The notes under the pieces are model-generated. The model ran no database searches. It was not told the DNA's origin and saw only the letters and a list, made by a program, of their open reading frames with translations. A program made the position numbers and the translations under genes. A stretch of 33,722 nt of DNA. It comes from Vulcanimicrobiota bacterium. Its GTDB lineage: Bacteria > Vulcanimicrobiota > Vulcanimicrobiia > Vulcanimicrobiales > Vulcanimicrobiaceae. The stretch is taken from NCBI GenBank assembly GCA_003136355.1, contig PLED01000066.1:1-33722 (forward strand). Direction: 5' to 3'. Below are positions 23,128 to 31,758 of this stretch, piece after piece; position 1 is the first letter of the stretch, and every line of letters begins with the position of its first letter.

Positions 23128-23577
23128 GTGCGAGCCGTCATTCAACGCGTCTCACGCGCGCAGGTGCGCGTTGCCGGGAACGCCATTGGAACGATCGATC
23201 AAGGTCTCGTCGTGCTCTTGAGCGTCGGCGTGGATGACGACGAGCCCGACGCCCAGCAGATGGCCGAGAAAATCGCGAACCTGCGGATATTCCGCGACGA
23301 CGAAGGGCTGATGAACCGCAGTATTGCCGAGGCGAGCGGCGCGATATTGTTGATCTCGCAGTTCACATTGCACGGCGACGCGCGCAAAGGGCGCCGCCCG
23401 TCATTCGTGGCGGCCGCACGTGAAGAGCAAGCGAAGCCGCTTTACGAGCGCGTGGGCGTTTTATTAAAGCGGGAAGGCTTGCGCGTGGAGCACGGCGAGT
23501 TCGGCGCGACGATGGACGTAGAACTCGTCAACGACGGCCCGGTCACGATCCTCATCGATACGAAGAAAGTTTTTTAG
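23128..23577 (+). CDS. dtd: D-aminoacyl-tRNA deacylase (DTD)
   Basis: DTD removes D-amino acids and glycine wrongly attached to tRNAs, a proofreading task in the cytoplasm. The 149-residue protein has the standard opening MRAVIQRVSRAQVRV, the active-site motif LISQFTLHGDARKGRRPSF (S-Q-F-T-L) and the cross-subunit Gly-cisPro motif NDGPVTILIDT. Length matches the family exactly with a GTG start one base after the proline dehydrogenase stop. Its stop overlaps the stop of the convergent lipoprotein gene, leaving no room for a terminator between them. Confidence 0.96.
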   Translation: MRAVIQRVSRAQVRVAGNAIGTIDQGLVVLLSVGVDDDEPDAQQMAEKIANLRIFRDDEGLMNRSIAEASGAILLISQFTLHGDARKGRRPSFVAAAREEQAKPLYERVGVLLKREGLRVEHGEFGATMDVELVNDGPVTILIDTKKVF

Positions 23578-23945
23578 GGTTTCACGTCCTCCGACGTGCC
23601 GTCAAGATAACTGATGTGCGTCGCAAGACAGCGCAGTGCCCGGCCTTGCGCTTGCGCGGGCGGTGCGGTTATTTTAAAAACGACGCTGCGCTGTCGACCG
23701 GGATCTAGCTCGGGGCTAACAGATGTCGTCGCCTGGAGCGTAGCGGTGCGAAAGTCGTGATAGAAATCCACTGACACGGCGAGGCCGGATATGGGCTTTG
23801 CCGCCTTGCTGATTACCAGCGCGGTGAGCGTAACGCCGTTTGCGGTTTTCACCGCATCACATTGGGGAATCTCCAACGGCAGCTGTTGCGGAGTACCGCA
23901 TGCGCTTAATCCGAGCGCTAGGAGTGCGCCGGCCGCAGCTCTCAC
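23574..23945 (-). CDS. small putative lipoprotein of unknown function
   Basis: I do not recognise the family. The 123-residue protein starts with a short hydrophobic stretch and a lipobox (LGLSACGTP, Cys16), so it is probably lipid-anchored in the envelope. The rest reads as a single beta-sandwich-like domain (VTLTALVISKAAKPISGLAV, then VSPELDPGRQRSVVFKITAP), similar in pattern to FxLYD-type or Ig-like accessory domains. Two further cysteines (C29, C106) could form a disulfide. The GTG start overlaps the stop of the HEAT-cyclophilin gene by four bases (GTGA), so the two are co-translated. Confidence 0.7.
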   Translation of the reverse strand: MRAAAGALLALGLSACGTPQQLPLEIPQCDAVKTANGVTLTALVISKAAKPISGLAVSVDFYHDFRTATLQATTSVSPELDPGRQRSVVFKITAPPAQAQGRALRCLATHISYLDGTSEDVKP

Positions 23946-25483
23946 GGCGAGTCCGAAATCCGTTCGGCGCGAATAATCTTATCCGATTCGATCAAGCGGC
24001 CCAGGACGTCGGTCCCTCCGATGACCCGGCCGAAAACGGTGAAGTCCTTATCCAAATGCAGCTGCGGTGAGAGCGTGATGTAAAACTGTGTTCCTGCCGA
24101 GTCTCGAATCGCGTGCGCGTTGGGCGGGTCGGTGTAGTTCATGCCCATCGAGATGACGTAGCTGCTCTGTTCGATCGGATTCTCTTCGGCCGGAATCGTG
24201 TAGCCGGCATCGCCATTTCCGTTTCCGGTTGGGTCACCGGTCTGCACGACGAAATCCGGCACGATTCTAAACCACCGATTGTTGTCGTAGTATCCCGACT
24301 GCGTAAGGTTGAGAAAATTTTCAGTCGTTAGTGGTGCCCACTCTGGAAACAGCTCGAGATAAATATTGCCTTGCGTCGTGACTAAACGCACGCGCGGGTG
24401 CGGACCTTTGGCGGGACCGGTCATCAAAGCGATCGTCGTCGGATCGAGCTTCGTTGTCGTGGAGATCGCATCCGGCGTCGGCCTTTGCGCTTTTGCAGAA
24501 GAGACTGAGCCAGCGCTCCCGCGGATGATGCAGCAAGGCACCGGCACACGCGGCAGGGCGGGCAGTGATGCAAACTTGTCCGGCTCCGGTGCGGGCGTAT
24601 GCACGCCGGCCGGAATCGCTTTCAAATGCGCAGTCGGCGCACCGCCTTGCAGGGCAATGATGGCCTCCATCGTCTGCTCTTGCACGCGCCACGATGCATC
24701 GTCCGTCAGCGGCTGCAGCAGTGCGATAGCCGATTTGTCGCCGCGGCGCCCGAAAGCGCGCACGGCTTCGACGCGCACCAGCTCCGCGCGGTCGTGAAGC
24801 GCCGCCTGCAGCGTTTCGACGGGCGCCCGTTTTGCATAGGCGCGGAAAAGCGTCCATACGATATGCCAGCGCACGTACGAATCCGGTTCGCGGGCGTAGG
24901 CCCGCGCCAGCGTTCCGACGACGTCGTGCGCAAACGCCGATCCATGAAACGCTTCGAGTGCCGTCGCGGCCCGGGCGCGCACGATAACGTCCCCGACGCC
25001 AAGCAGTTCGCGAATACGCCGTCCAGCTTGGCGCTCTTGCGTCACCGACAACATGTGCGCCGTCTCTAAACGGTCGGTAGCATCGAGCGCTGCGACTTGC
25101 ACCGCGCCGGCGCGATCGTGCAACAGCGCGTTCAAGACCGGTTGCGCCGCGGGAATGCCGCCGATCAGCCCGAGCGCGTAGATGCTCATACCACGCATGG
25201 CGACATCGGTGTCCGTTACGCGTCTGAGCAGCAGCGGAACCCCCGCGCTCTTCCTCGCGCGGCCGATCGCCAGCGCCGCTCGAACAGCGATCGCCGTATT
25301 ACACTGCTGCAAGAAGCCGGCGAGCGCCCTGTTGCCCAAGTCACGCGCGGCCTCCAGGCGCGTTATCTGAACGAAGACCCTAGGATCAGGCGGCGGACAC
25401 GACGGGATTCCAGCCGATACTAGGATGGGAGCGCTTGCTAGTGTGAGGCAAAAAATGAAACGCAGGACCACTTGAGACCCCAA
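23942..25483 (-). CDS. secreted HEAT-repeat / cyclophilin-type peptidyl-prolyl isomerase fusion
   Basis: The 513-residue exported protein joins two modules. After a signal peptide (about 1-24), residues 35-285 are HEAT repeats (for example SWRVQEQTMEAIIALQGGAP and ELVRVEAVRAFGRRGDKSA). After a Pro/Thr-rich linker with a Cys pair (317-318), residues 363-510 are a cyclophilin domain. The latter has the catalytic arginine R406 and Q414 (FRIVPDFVVQTGDPTGNGNG) and the DSAGTQFYITLSP motif (461-473). It should catalyse proline isomerisation in the periplasm, with the repeats probably holding a client or partner. The start is a TTG at 25483; GTG at 25471 is an alternative, and neither has a clear ribosome site. 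It overlaps the small lipoprotein gene by four bases. Confidence 0.88.
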   Translation of the reverse strand: MGSQVVLRFIFCLTLASAPILVSAGIPSCPPPDPRVFVQITRLEAARDLGNRALAGFLQQCNTAIAVRAALAIGRARKSAGVPLLLRRVTDTDVAMRGMSIYALGLIGGIPAAQPVLNALLHDRAGAVQVAALDATDRLETAHMLSVTQERQAGRRIRELLGVGDVIVRARAATALEAFHGSAFAHDVVGTLARAYAREPDSYVRWHIVWTLFRAYAKRAPVETLQAALHDRAELVRVEAVRAFGRRGDKSAIALLQPLTDDASWRVQEQTMEAIIALQGGAPTAHLKAIPAGVHTPAPEPDKFASLPALPRVPVPCCIIRGSAGSVSSAKAQRPTPDAISTTTKLDPTTIALMTGPAKGPHPRVRLVTTQGNIYLELFPEWAPLTTENFLNLTQSGYYDNNRWFRIVPDFVVQTGDPTGNGNGDAGYTIPAEENPIEQSSYVISMGMNYTDPPNAHAIRDSAGTQFYITLSPQLHLDKDFTVFGRVIGGTDVLGRLIESDKIIRAERISDSP

Positions 25484-25527
25484 CTTTCCGGGCCGAATGT
25501 GCGTTCTAGTATATGGAGCATGAGATT

Positions 25528-25546
25528 GCCGTCCTTCTTGGGCGGC
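25528..25546 (+). promoter_or_regulatory. leader hairpin upstream of the KGG-repeat gene
   Basis: GCCGTCC pairs with GGGCGGC around a TTCTT loop (seven pairs, one U-G in plus-strand RNA). The loop could pair with AAGAA at 25550-25554, just before the GAGG ribosome site at 25557-25560, giving a possible pseudoknot or alternative structure. The role is speculative. Confidence 0.35.
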
Positions 25547-25572
25547 GCAAAGAACCGAGGTAAAGCACCCCT

Positions 25573-25914
25573 ATGAGCAACCCGAACGGCCCCCTGAAAA
25601 AAGCCGGCGGCATGACCGTCCGCGAAGCCGGTCAAAAAGGCGGCGAAACCGTCAAGAAAAAGTACGGCCCCGAATTCTACGAGCAAATCGGCCGCAAAGG
25701 CGGCCAGGCCACGAAGAATGCCCACGGCCACGCCTTCTACGAGCAGATCGGCAAGAAGGGCGGCAAGAAGGGCGGCGAAGCCACGCGTGACCGCTACGGC
25801 CCCAGCTTCTACGAACAGATCGGTCAGAAGGGCGGCCAAAAGGTCAAGCAGCTGATCGAAGAGGGAAAACGTGCCGCAGCCGCAGCCGCCGAAGTCCAAA
25901 AGAAAGCCAGCTAA
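25573..25914 (+). CDS. KGG-motif stress-type hydrophilic protein (GsiB/group-1 LEA-like)
   Basis: The 113-residue, highly charged protein contains four K/R-G-G motifs (QKGG 21-24, RKGG 41-44, KKGG 61-64 with KKGG 65-68, QKGG 86-89). Three units share the form YGPEFYEQIGRKGGQ. This is the KGG repeat of Bacillus GsiB and plant Em/LEA proteins, which are linked to desiccation, starvation and general stress and are largely unfolded. There is no signal peptide. The C-terminal RAAAAAAEVQKKAS is helical. GAGG lies about twelve bases before ATG, behind a leader hairpin. Function in this organism is inferred from the family only. Confidence 0.88.
   Translation: MSNPNGPLKKAGGMTVREAGQKGGETVKKKYGPEFYEQIGRKGGQATKNAHGHAFYEQIGKKGGKKGGEATRDRYGPSFYEQIGQKGGQKVKQLIEEGKRAAAAAAEVQKKAS
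25663..25854 (+). repeat. three in-frame tandem repeats coding the KGG units
   Basis: Three degenerate repeats start at 25663, 25723 and 25795, each coding for Y/H-G-x-x-F-Y-E-Q-I-G-x-K-G-G. Codon differences between copies (for example GAGCAAATC, GAGCAGATC, GAACAGATC) show old duplication rather than a recent one. The middle unit has an extra four residues from a duplicated KKGG. Confidence 0.85.
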
Positions 25915-26662
25915 AATCGGACGCGCCGCGCTAGCGGCGCTCGCTGCCGCGGCCGCGGCAGTTTCAATGAGCGCGAGCCCTCAAACGGCTCGCGCCATTG
26001 TCGTTCCGAGAACGGTCTCGAGCGCCAGTCCGCTGCCCGAACCGTCGGCAAGTAAAAACGACGTGCCGAACAACTCGAGCCTGTTCTTCGTACTCGACGG
26101 CGACATCAGTTCGCATAGTCAGGAAGGCACGTCCGTGCGCGCGCATCTGCGCGATCCGCTCGTGATCGGCGGCGTCACCGCCGCTGCGGCCGGCACGCCC
26201 GTGCAAATCCGGATCGTGCACTCGTCGGGCGCGCAGCTGGCTAACGTCGACGGGTCGGTGGATATTTATTTCGAGCCGTTCACCCTTGCAAGCGGAAAAA
26301 CAATGCCGCTGCTCACGCCGACCGGACACATCGACCCTCACCTCACCGCCGGACAGAACTCGACGCGCAACGTCACCGACACTGTCGGCGACATTTTCAT
26401 CCCCTATCACTTTCTGTATCACATGCTGCGTAAAGGCATGGAGGTCGATTTGAGGCCGGGCACCGTCATCCGGGCGCGCACCGCAGCCGACCTGCGCCTC
26501 ACCGCAGGCTCGCTGGCCGTCCTCGCGCCGCCGTCCATCGCCGGCGCCGCCGACGCACCCCGTGCGGCCATCAAAATACCGCCGGTCGCCACGCCTCCGG
26601 GATTCGAAACGCCCACGCCGAAGCCGTCGCCAAGCGTTCTACCGACCGCTCAACCCACGTAA
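25871..26662 (+). CDS. secreted protein of unknown function with Pro-rich tail
   Basis: I do not recognise the family. The 263-residue protein has a basic N-terminus (PPKSKRKPAKIGR), an Ala-rich hydrophobic segment (about 18-36) ending in SASPQTARA, then a globular part. That part holds HSQEGTSVRAHLRDPLVIGG, GTPVQIRIVHSSGAQLANVD and DIYFEPFTLASGKTMPLLTP, and looks beta-rich. The end is a Pro/Thr-rich tail (TPKPSPSVLPTAQPT), which may span the envelope. The GTG start overlaps the KGG gene by 44 bases and has GAGGG at a proper distance, so the two are expressed together. It is probably envelope-associated; no catalytic motif is visible. Confidence 0.75.
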   Translation: MPQPQPPKSKRKPAKIGRAALAALAAAAAAVSMSASPQTARAIVVPRTVSSASPLPEPSASKNDVPNNSSLFFVLDGDISSHSQEGTSVRAHLRDPLVIGGVTAAAAGTPVQIRIVHSSGAQLANVDGSVDIYFEPFTLASGKTMPLLTPTGHIDPHLTAGQNSTRNVTDTVGDIFIPYHFLYHMLRKGMEVDLRPGTVIRARTAADLRLTAGSLAVLAPPSIAGAADAPRAAIKIPPVATPPGFETPTPKPSPSVLPTAQPT

Positions 26663-26683
26663 TACAGACGGAGTGTAGACCCT

Positions 26684-27355
26684 ATGAAACGTGCGCTTTT
26701 CGCACTGGCGCTATCATTGTTCGCTTCCTCAGCCGTGATGGCTCAGACGCCCGCCCCGCTTCCCGACACGCCGCTTCCAAGCGAAGTGGCATTCGTGCAA
26801 AACGCCACCAAAGATCTCAACGCCCGCTTTCCTAATCCGGCAGCGGCCGTGAAAGGCGGTTACTTCCGCTACAACAATGAAGACAAAACCGGCGCGATCA
26901 GCTACGCGAATCTCCACTGGAACAGCGTCGATCCGCGTCACCCGAGCCAACTTTGGTACGACGTCAAGGGACGTTTGCTCGGCGCAGATTTTTCGCGCAC
27001 GCTCGCGATGCCGGCGGTGACCCCGAATCTCTGGGGCCTCAGCCCGCAGCGCTGGTTTAAGTTCAAGTCTTCTCACGTGCACTGGATTCTGAAAAATCCC
27101 GATGGGACGATGAGCTACGGGCTGGCCGCGCGCGCCAAAGATTTTCTGGCCGCCGGCGGCAGCCTAAGCAATCCGCAAGCCGCCACGCTCGTGAAGATGG
27201 GCAAAGTCAAAGATGCATCGCAGGTCGTAAAAGTCTTTACTTTTCCGGCGCAATGGGATACGGAAATTTGGCTGACACCCAATCCGAGCGGCGCGTTTGC
27301 AACCGCCAACCCACTGGTGCACCCTTCGACGGCAAACGCCAAAGGGGAGATGTAA
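26684..27355 (+). CDS. secreted protein of unknown function
   Basis: I do not recognise the family. The 223-residue protein has a clear Sec signal peptide (MKRALFALALSLFASSAVMA, cut before QTPAP). The mature part has a segment around YFRYNNEDKTGAISYANLHW, a conserved-looking WYDVKGRLLGADFSR, and a W-rich stretch (NLWGLSPQRWFKFKSSHVHW). It is secreted or periplasmic, with no cysteine and no known catalytic motif. It lies 21 bases after the previous gene, with GGAG ten bases before ATG, and probably belongs to the same transcript as the KGG gene. The inverted-repeat element begins 37 bases after its stop. Confidence 0.75.
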   Translation: MKRALFALALSLFASSAVMAQTPAPLPDTPLPSEVAFVQNATKDLNARFPNPAAAVKGGYFRYNNEDKTGAISYANLHWNSVDPRHPSQLWYDVKGRLLGADFSRTLAMPAVTPNLWGLSPQRWFKFKSSHVHWILKNPDGTMSYGLAARAKDFLAAGGSLSNPQAATLVKMGKVKDASQVVKVFTFPAQWDTEIWLTPNPSGAFATANPLVHPSTANAKGEM

Positions 27356-27392
27356 CGCCGGAGCCCCAGATTGTTGTTCATGCGAAAGGCGT

Positions 27393-27479
27393 GGTGACGC
27401 TCCGTTTGAGATGTTATAAAGAACTCACCGAGCCAACATTTTCCGGGCTAGAAGCACATTTCTCGAACGGAGTGTCACC
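27393..27479. repeat. 87-base element with 19-base inverted ends between convergent genes
   Basis: Bases 27393-27411 and 27461-27479 form a 19-pair stem: 17 Watson-Crick pairs and two wobbles (27399 with 27473, 27407 with 27465). Both wobbles are G-U only in plus-strand RNA and would be C-A mismatches in minus-strand RNA. The 49-base interior has no ORF. No T run follows on either strand, so it is not a classic terminator. It fills most of the gap between the secreted-protein gene and the 3' end of rpoD. Confidence 0.75.
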
Positions 27480-27488
27480 CCGCCGAGT

Positions 27489-28685
27489 TTATTCGTTGCT
27501 CCAGTAGTCTTTGAGCGCTTTGCCGCGCGAGGGATGGCGCAGCTTGCGCAAGGCTTTAGCTTCGATTTGACGGATGCGTTCGCGCGTCACGCCGAACTCT
27601 TGGCCGACTTCCTCGAGCGTACGCTGGTGGCCGTCTTCTAAACCGAAGCGCAGCACGAGCACTTTGCGCTCGCGGTCGGTCAGATTTTGCAGTACGTCCT
27701 GCATCTTTTCTTTGAGCAGCATCACCGACGCGGCTTCGGCCGGCGCGACGGCTTCCTGATCTTCGATGAAGTCGCCCAGATGCGAATCTTCTTCTTCGCC
27801 GATTGGCGTTTCAAGCGAGATCGGTTCTTGGCTGATCTTGATGACCTCGCGCACTTTTTCGGGCGTTAAGCCCATTTCGGTGGCGATCTCTTCGACCGAC
27901 GGGTCGCGTCCGAGCTCTTGCAAGAGCTGGCGCGAAATCTTGATGAGCCGGTTGATCGTCTCGACCATGTGCACCGGAATGCGAATCGTCCGCGCCTGAT
28001 CGGCCAACGCGCGCGTGATGGCTTGGCGTATCCACCAGGTGGCGTACGTTGAAAACTTATAGCCTTTGCGGTAGTCGAATTTTTCGACCGCGCGGATCAA
28101 GCCCAGGTTGCCTTCTTGAATCAAGTCCAAGAAGAGCATGCCGCGGCCGACGTATTTCTTGGCAATCGATACGACCAAACGGAGATTGGCCTCCGTCAAC
28201 TGGCGTTTGGCTTCTTCGCCGATCGTCACGATGCGTGAATCGACCGAGCCATTGCGCTCGAGTTCGCGCTCGCCCGCCTCGATTTTCATGGCGAGATCTT
28301 TCTCGTCTTGCATCGAGAGCAGCGGCACGCGTCCGATCTCTTTGAGATACATCCGGACGGGATCATCCAGCGCGAGTCCGGCGGCGACCGCTTCTGCCGC
28401 CTCGGCCTCGGCCTCGTCTTCGGCCTTCTCTTCTTCCGTTTCTTCGAGAACTTCGATTCCGGCGGCATTGAGATCCGTCATCAATTCTTCAAAGATCTCG
28501 GCTTCGTTGAGTTCGTCGCGCGTTTCAGCCAGGCGGCCGACTTCGAGGTTGATCTCATCGAGCGTTACCGAGCCGCGTTTATTTCCGCGCTCCAGGATCC
28601 GCTTTTTGAGTTCCTCAACTGATGTCGCCGGCGCTTCGAGAACGGCCGTGCCGTTTGCCGATGCAGCTGCTTTTTTGCGTGGCAT
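27489..28685 (-). CDS. rpoD: RNA polymerase primary sigma factor (RpoD/SigA)
   Basis: This is the housekeeping sigma-70 factor. The 398-residue protein has region 1.2 ([18 protein letters not shown]), and region 2 with [40 protein letters not shown] and the promoter-melting helix [18 protein letters not shown]. Region 3 is [20 protein letters not shown], and region 4 has the -35-recognition helix [20 protein letters not shown] with the closing ALRKLRHP. The N-terminus is short and carries an acidic Glu/Ala stretch (about 80-103) in place of the long E. coli region 1.1 and non-conserved region. The ATG overlaps the dnaG stop by one base (TAATG); GGAGG lies 13 bases upstream inside dnaG. dnaG-rpoD is the conserved macromolecular-synthesis order; rpsU is absent here. 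Confidence 0.97.
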   Translation of the reverse strand: MPRKKAAASANGTAVLEAPATSVEELKKRILERGNKRGSVTLDEINLEVGRLAETRDELNEAEIFEELMTDLNAAGIEVLEETEEEKAEDEAEAEAAEAVAAGLALDDPVRMYLKEIGRVPLLSMQDEKDLAMKIEAGERELERNGSVDSRIVTIGEEAKRQLTEANLRLVVSIAKKYVGRGMLFLDLIQEGNLGLIRAVEKFDYRKGYKFSTYATWWIRQAITRALADQARTIRIPVHMVETINRLIKISRQLLQELGRDPSVEEIATEMGLTPEKVREVIKISQEPISLETPIGEEEDSHLGDFIEDQEAVAPAEAASVMLLKEKMQDVLQNLTDRERKVLVLRFGLEDGHQRTLEEVGQEFGVTRERIRQIEAKALRKLRHPSRGKALKDYWSNE

Positions 28686-30487
28686 TATTTTACTTTTACC
28701 TCCTTCCTATTTTTTAATTTAGCAACGAGCGAATCGTATTCGCCGCGCAATTCCGTGCTAATGTTTTGCCCGGCCGTCGCAAGTTCATCTATCTTTAGGG
28801 AAAGTTCGCGATAGCGTTCGCGCTCGTCGTCGAGCTGCAGCCGTTCGACCACCCGCTCCAAGTGGGCTCGCCGCTCGTCGGAGTCTGTATAAGGCAGAAT
28901 GGAGCTCCGGTCCCGCTGGCTCAACCCGGAAAGCAGTTCGAGGGTTTCACTGTCATCCCCAAAGAGCGTAAAGACGTCGGTCGTGCTCTCCAGCTGCTCG
29001 GCACTGCTCGCCAGCCGATCGTAAATCCGCCGGTAGACCTCGTTCCTGAAGCGCGCCTGCGGAATCCGATCCCGGAAGTCACGCAGCAGCGCCGGCTCTT
29101 CGACGATAATGGCGAGAACGTCGCGCTCGAAGGACGACGGGAGCACGGTCCGCGCGCGGTGTCCGGTGATGGGGAGTTGGCGCGGACCGAAGTTCGCGCT
29201 GTTGGCGAGAAAGCGGCTGTTGCGCAGGTCGTCCACGTTCAAGTGCAAGCGCTGCGCGATCCAAACGCGCCAGCGGTCCCATTCGGGCGCCGGAATGAGG
29301 CGGCGGATCAGGGCTTCGGCTTCGCGCGCGATCGCCGCCGGCGAATTGAACCCGGTCTGAAGCCGCGTGACTTCGCCTTCCAACCGGAACTCGATTGCCG
29401 GCTTGGCGTTTTTGAGCAGTTCCGCGAATGCTTCGGGACCTTGCTCGCGGACGAAGCCGTCCGGATCGCTTCCGTCCGGCAACTCGACGATACGCACGCC
29501 CGACCCGGCATGTTCGATGACTTGCGCGGCGGTTTCGATGGCTTTGGACGCGGCCGCGTTGCCGGCGGTGTCGGCATCGAAGCACAAAAAGATTCCGTCG
29601 GCGTACTTGCGCAGTTCTTTGGCCTGGTCTTGCGTGAACGACGTGCCGAGCGCGGCGACCGCGCTTTCGAATCCGGCCTGATGCAGCGCGATGCAATCTA
29701 AGTAGCCTTCGACCACGATCAGCGTGCGGTCGTGCGAGGCTGCGCGCCGTGCAACATTGAGCGCGAACAGGTGCTGGCCTTTCTCGTAGACCGGCGTTCT
29801 CATCGTATTGATGTATTTGGGCTCGCCCTCGTGCAGCAGCCGTCCGCCGAAGGCGATCGCTTCGCCGGTCGTGGAATAGGTCGGCACAATTAACCGGTCG
29901 CGATAGAAATCGTAGTAGCCGCGCTCGCCGCGTTTGAGCAACCCCGCCTTTTCAGCCAGCGCCGCTTCGACGTTGTTGCGGGCGAGTTCGCGCGTCAGCC
30001 CTTCCCACTCATCGGGAGCGTAGCCGAGGTGGAATTTCTCGATGGTTGCTTCCGAGAGACCCCGCTTTTCGCAGTAGGTCCGAGCTTTGGCGCCGGCCGG
30101 TTCGCGTAACATGCGTTCGAAGAACGCCACTGCGATGCGGTTGGCTTCGTAAATCATCTCGCGTTCGTTGCGCGCGCGGGCAGCCTGCGGGTTTTGCGGT
30201 TCCAACTCGACGCCGGCGCGCTGCGCCAGCATCCGCTTTGCGTCGGGAAACGTTAAATTCTCGTGCAGCTGCGCGAACGTGATAACGTCGCCGCCGGCGC
30301 CGCAGCCGAAGCACTTGAAAAAGCCTTTATCGGGATGAACGTGAAACGACGGAGTCTTCTCGGCGTGAAAAGGGCACAAGCCGACGAGATCGTTTCCGCG
30401 CTTGCGCAGCTGAACGTGCGATCCGATGTAACTTGCGATGTCGATGCGCGCTTTTATCTCGCGAATCGTGCCGTCGTCCACAGGCAT
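28685..30487 (-). CDS. dnaG: DNA primase
   Basis: DnaG makes RNA primers for replication. The 600-residue protein starts with a CHC2 zinc-binding domain (C38, H41, C59, C62 in [13 protein letters not shown] and [12 protein letters not shown]). A catalytic core follows with [20 protein letters not shown] (195-214), and the TOPRIM acids are E260 (LIVVEGYLD) and D304/D306 ([10 protein letters not shown]). The C-terminal 150 residues are helical and should be the DnaB-binding domain. I chose ATG 30487 ([16 protein letters not shown]); the longer reading to 30541 adds an Arg-rich stretch without homology. It diverges from the HD gene with 65 bases between the starts. I could not pick a convincing promoter there. 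Confidence 0.96.
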   Translation of the reverse strand: MPVDDGTIREIKARIDIASYIGSHVQLRKRGNDLVGLCPFHAEKTPSFHVHPDKGFFKCFGCGAGGDVITFAQLHENLTFPDAKRMLAQRAGVELEPQNPQAARARNEREMIYEANRIAVAFFERMLREPAGAKARTYCEKRGLSEATIEKFHLGYAPDEWEGLTRELARNNVEAALAEKAGLLKRGERGYYDFYRDRLIVPTYSTTGEAIAFGGRLLHEGEPKYINTMRTPVYEKGQHLFALNVARRAASHDRTLIVVEGYLDCIALHQAGFESAVAALGTSFTQDQAKELRKYADGIFLCFDADTAGNAAASKAIETAAQVIEHAGSGVRIVELPDGSDPDGFVREQGPEAFAELLKNAKPAIEFRLEGEVTRLQTGFNSPAAIAREAEALIRRLIPAPEWDRWRVWIAQRLHLNVDDLRNSRFLANSANFGPRQLPITGHRARTVLPSSFERDVLAIIVEEPALLRDFRDRIPQARFRNEVYRRIYDRLASSAEQLESTTDVFTLFGDDSETLELLSGLSQRDRSSILPYTDSDERRAHLERVVERLQLDDERERYRELSLKIDELATAGQNISTELRGEYDSLVAKLKNRKEVKVK

Positions 30488-30552
30488 CCGCGCATCTTCG
30501 CCGCCCCGCCGGAGTCTCCGCCGCTGCCGCAGAACTCGCAAGATGTATTCAA

Positions 30553-31758
30553 ATGAAGCGGATTTACGATCCAGTCCACCATTTCATCGAGTTGGAGCCC
30601 GCCGAGGCTCGCTTGTTGGACACGCCCGCGCTGCAGCGCCTGCGCCGCCTGCGCCAGCTCGGCTTGGCTTACCTGGCGTTCCCGTCGGCGGAACATTCGC
30701 GCTTCAGCCACGCCCTCGGCGCGCTCGCCGTCGGAACGCGCGCCTTCGACGAGTTGCTCCATCACGGCCGCCAATTCTTTACAAATGAAGACGACGTCGC
30801 TTATCAGCGCCGCCTGGTTCGCGCCGCGCTCATTCTGCACGACGTCGGCCACGGGCCATTCAGCCATGCGTGCGAAGCCGTTGTGGGCGTTCGTCACGAA
30901 GACCGCACGCTCGCGATTTTAGCGCGACCCGAGATTCAAGCGCACCTTGCCGATATCGACGTCGACTCGCAGCACGTTGCCGACCTTATTTTGGGGCAAG
31001 GTCAATCGCAATTTCCGGTGCTGGCCGAACTCGTGAGCGGTCCGAACCTGGACGCGGACCGCATGGACTATCTCCAGCGCGACGCATACTTCACCGGCGT
31101 CGCCGGCGGCAAGTACGACGCCGACCAGCTCTTGGGTTCGCTGCGCATCTTCCAAGTCGAAGGCCGGCCCGTGCTGGGAATCGACCGGCGCGGCGTCGTG
31201 GCGCTGGAATCGTTCTTGCTCGCGCGCTACATGATGTTCGCCTCGGTTTACTTTCATCACACGACGCGCATGTTCGAGCGAATACTGCAAGAAGCGCTGC
31301 GGGAGTTGTGGCCCGACCCGCGGATGCTCGATCCGATCGACGAATTCTTACGCTGGGATGACTTTCGCGTGCTCAACGAGCTGCGCGACCGCGACTCGAT
31401 CCCGGCGCGCGCGCTGCGCGAACGTGTCCGCCTCTACGCGCTTTCCGCAGAATTTAACGCCGAGCGAGACCTCAAAGCATTCGAGCGCTGCGAGAAAGCT
31501 TTAAGGAAGGCCTACGGCGACGCGGTCTGGGCCGACGAGCAGTCGCAGCTGCTCCACCGGTTGCCGCTGCAAGCCGATCCGAAAGCGCCGACTATTTGGG
31601 TAAGCACGAGTTCGGGAGCGGTGGTCGATGCACGTGAGGCGTCGGACCTGATCGCAAAACTTTCCGGGAAAGCCTACTGGCGCAAACTCTTCGTCGAACG
31701 CGCCCGCGTCGACGTCGCTGAAGCACGCCGCATTTGCAGAGACACGATGGGCACGTGA
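30553..31758 (+). CDS. HD-domain phosphohydrolase (SAMHD1/dGTPase-like)
   Basis: The 401-residue cytoplasmic protein belongs to the HD superfamily group that includes SAMHD1 and bacterial dNTP triphosphohydrolases. The N-terminal IYDPVHHFIEL segment is typical of the SAMHD1-like branch. Metal ligands are H53 (RFSHALGAL), H96/D97 (LILHDVGHGPFSHACE) and a later aspartate in NLDADRMDYLQRDAYF (165-180). It may hydrolyse dNTPs to nucleosides, or a related phosphate ester; substrate is not shown by sequence. The ATG at 30553 has no clear Shine-Dalgarno. Its stop overlaps the next gene's GTG (GTGA), so the two are coupled. Confidence 0.9.
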   Translation: MKRIYDPVHHFIELEPAEARLLDTPALQRLRRLRQLGLAYLAFPSAEHSRFSHALGALAVGTRAFDELLHHGRQFFTNEDDVAYQRRLVRAALILHDVGHGPFSHACEAVVGVRHEDRTLAILARPEIQAHLADIDVDSQHVADLILGQGQSQFPVLAELVSGPNLDADRMDYLQRDAYFTGVAGGKYDADQLLGSLRIFQVEGRPVLGIDRRGVVALESFLLARYMMFASVYFHHTTRMFERILQEALRELWPDPRMLDPIDEFLRWDDFRVLNELRDRDSIPARALRERVRLYALSAEFNAERDLKAFERCEKALRKAYGDAVWADEQSQLLHRLPLQADPKAPTIWVSTSSGAVVDAREASDLIAKLSGKAYWRKLFVERARVDVAEARRICRDTMGT

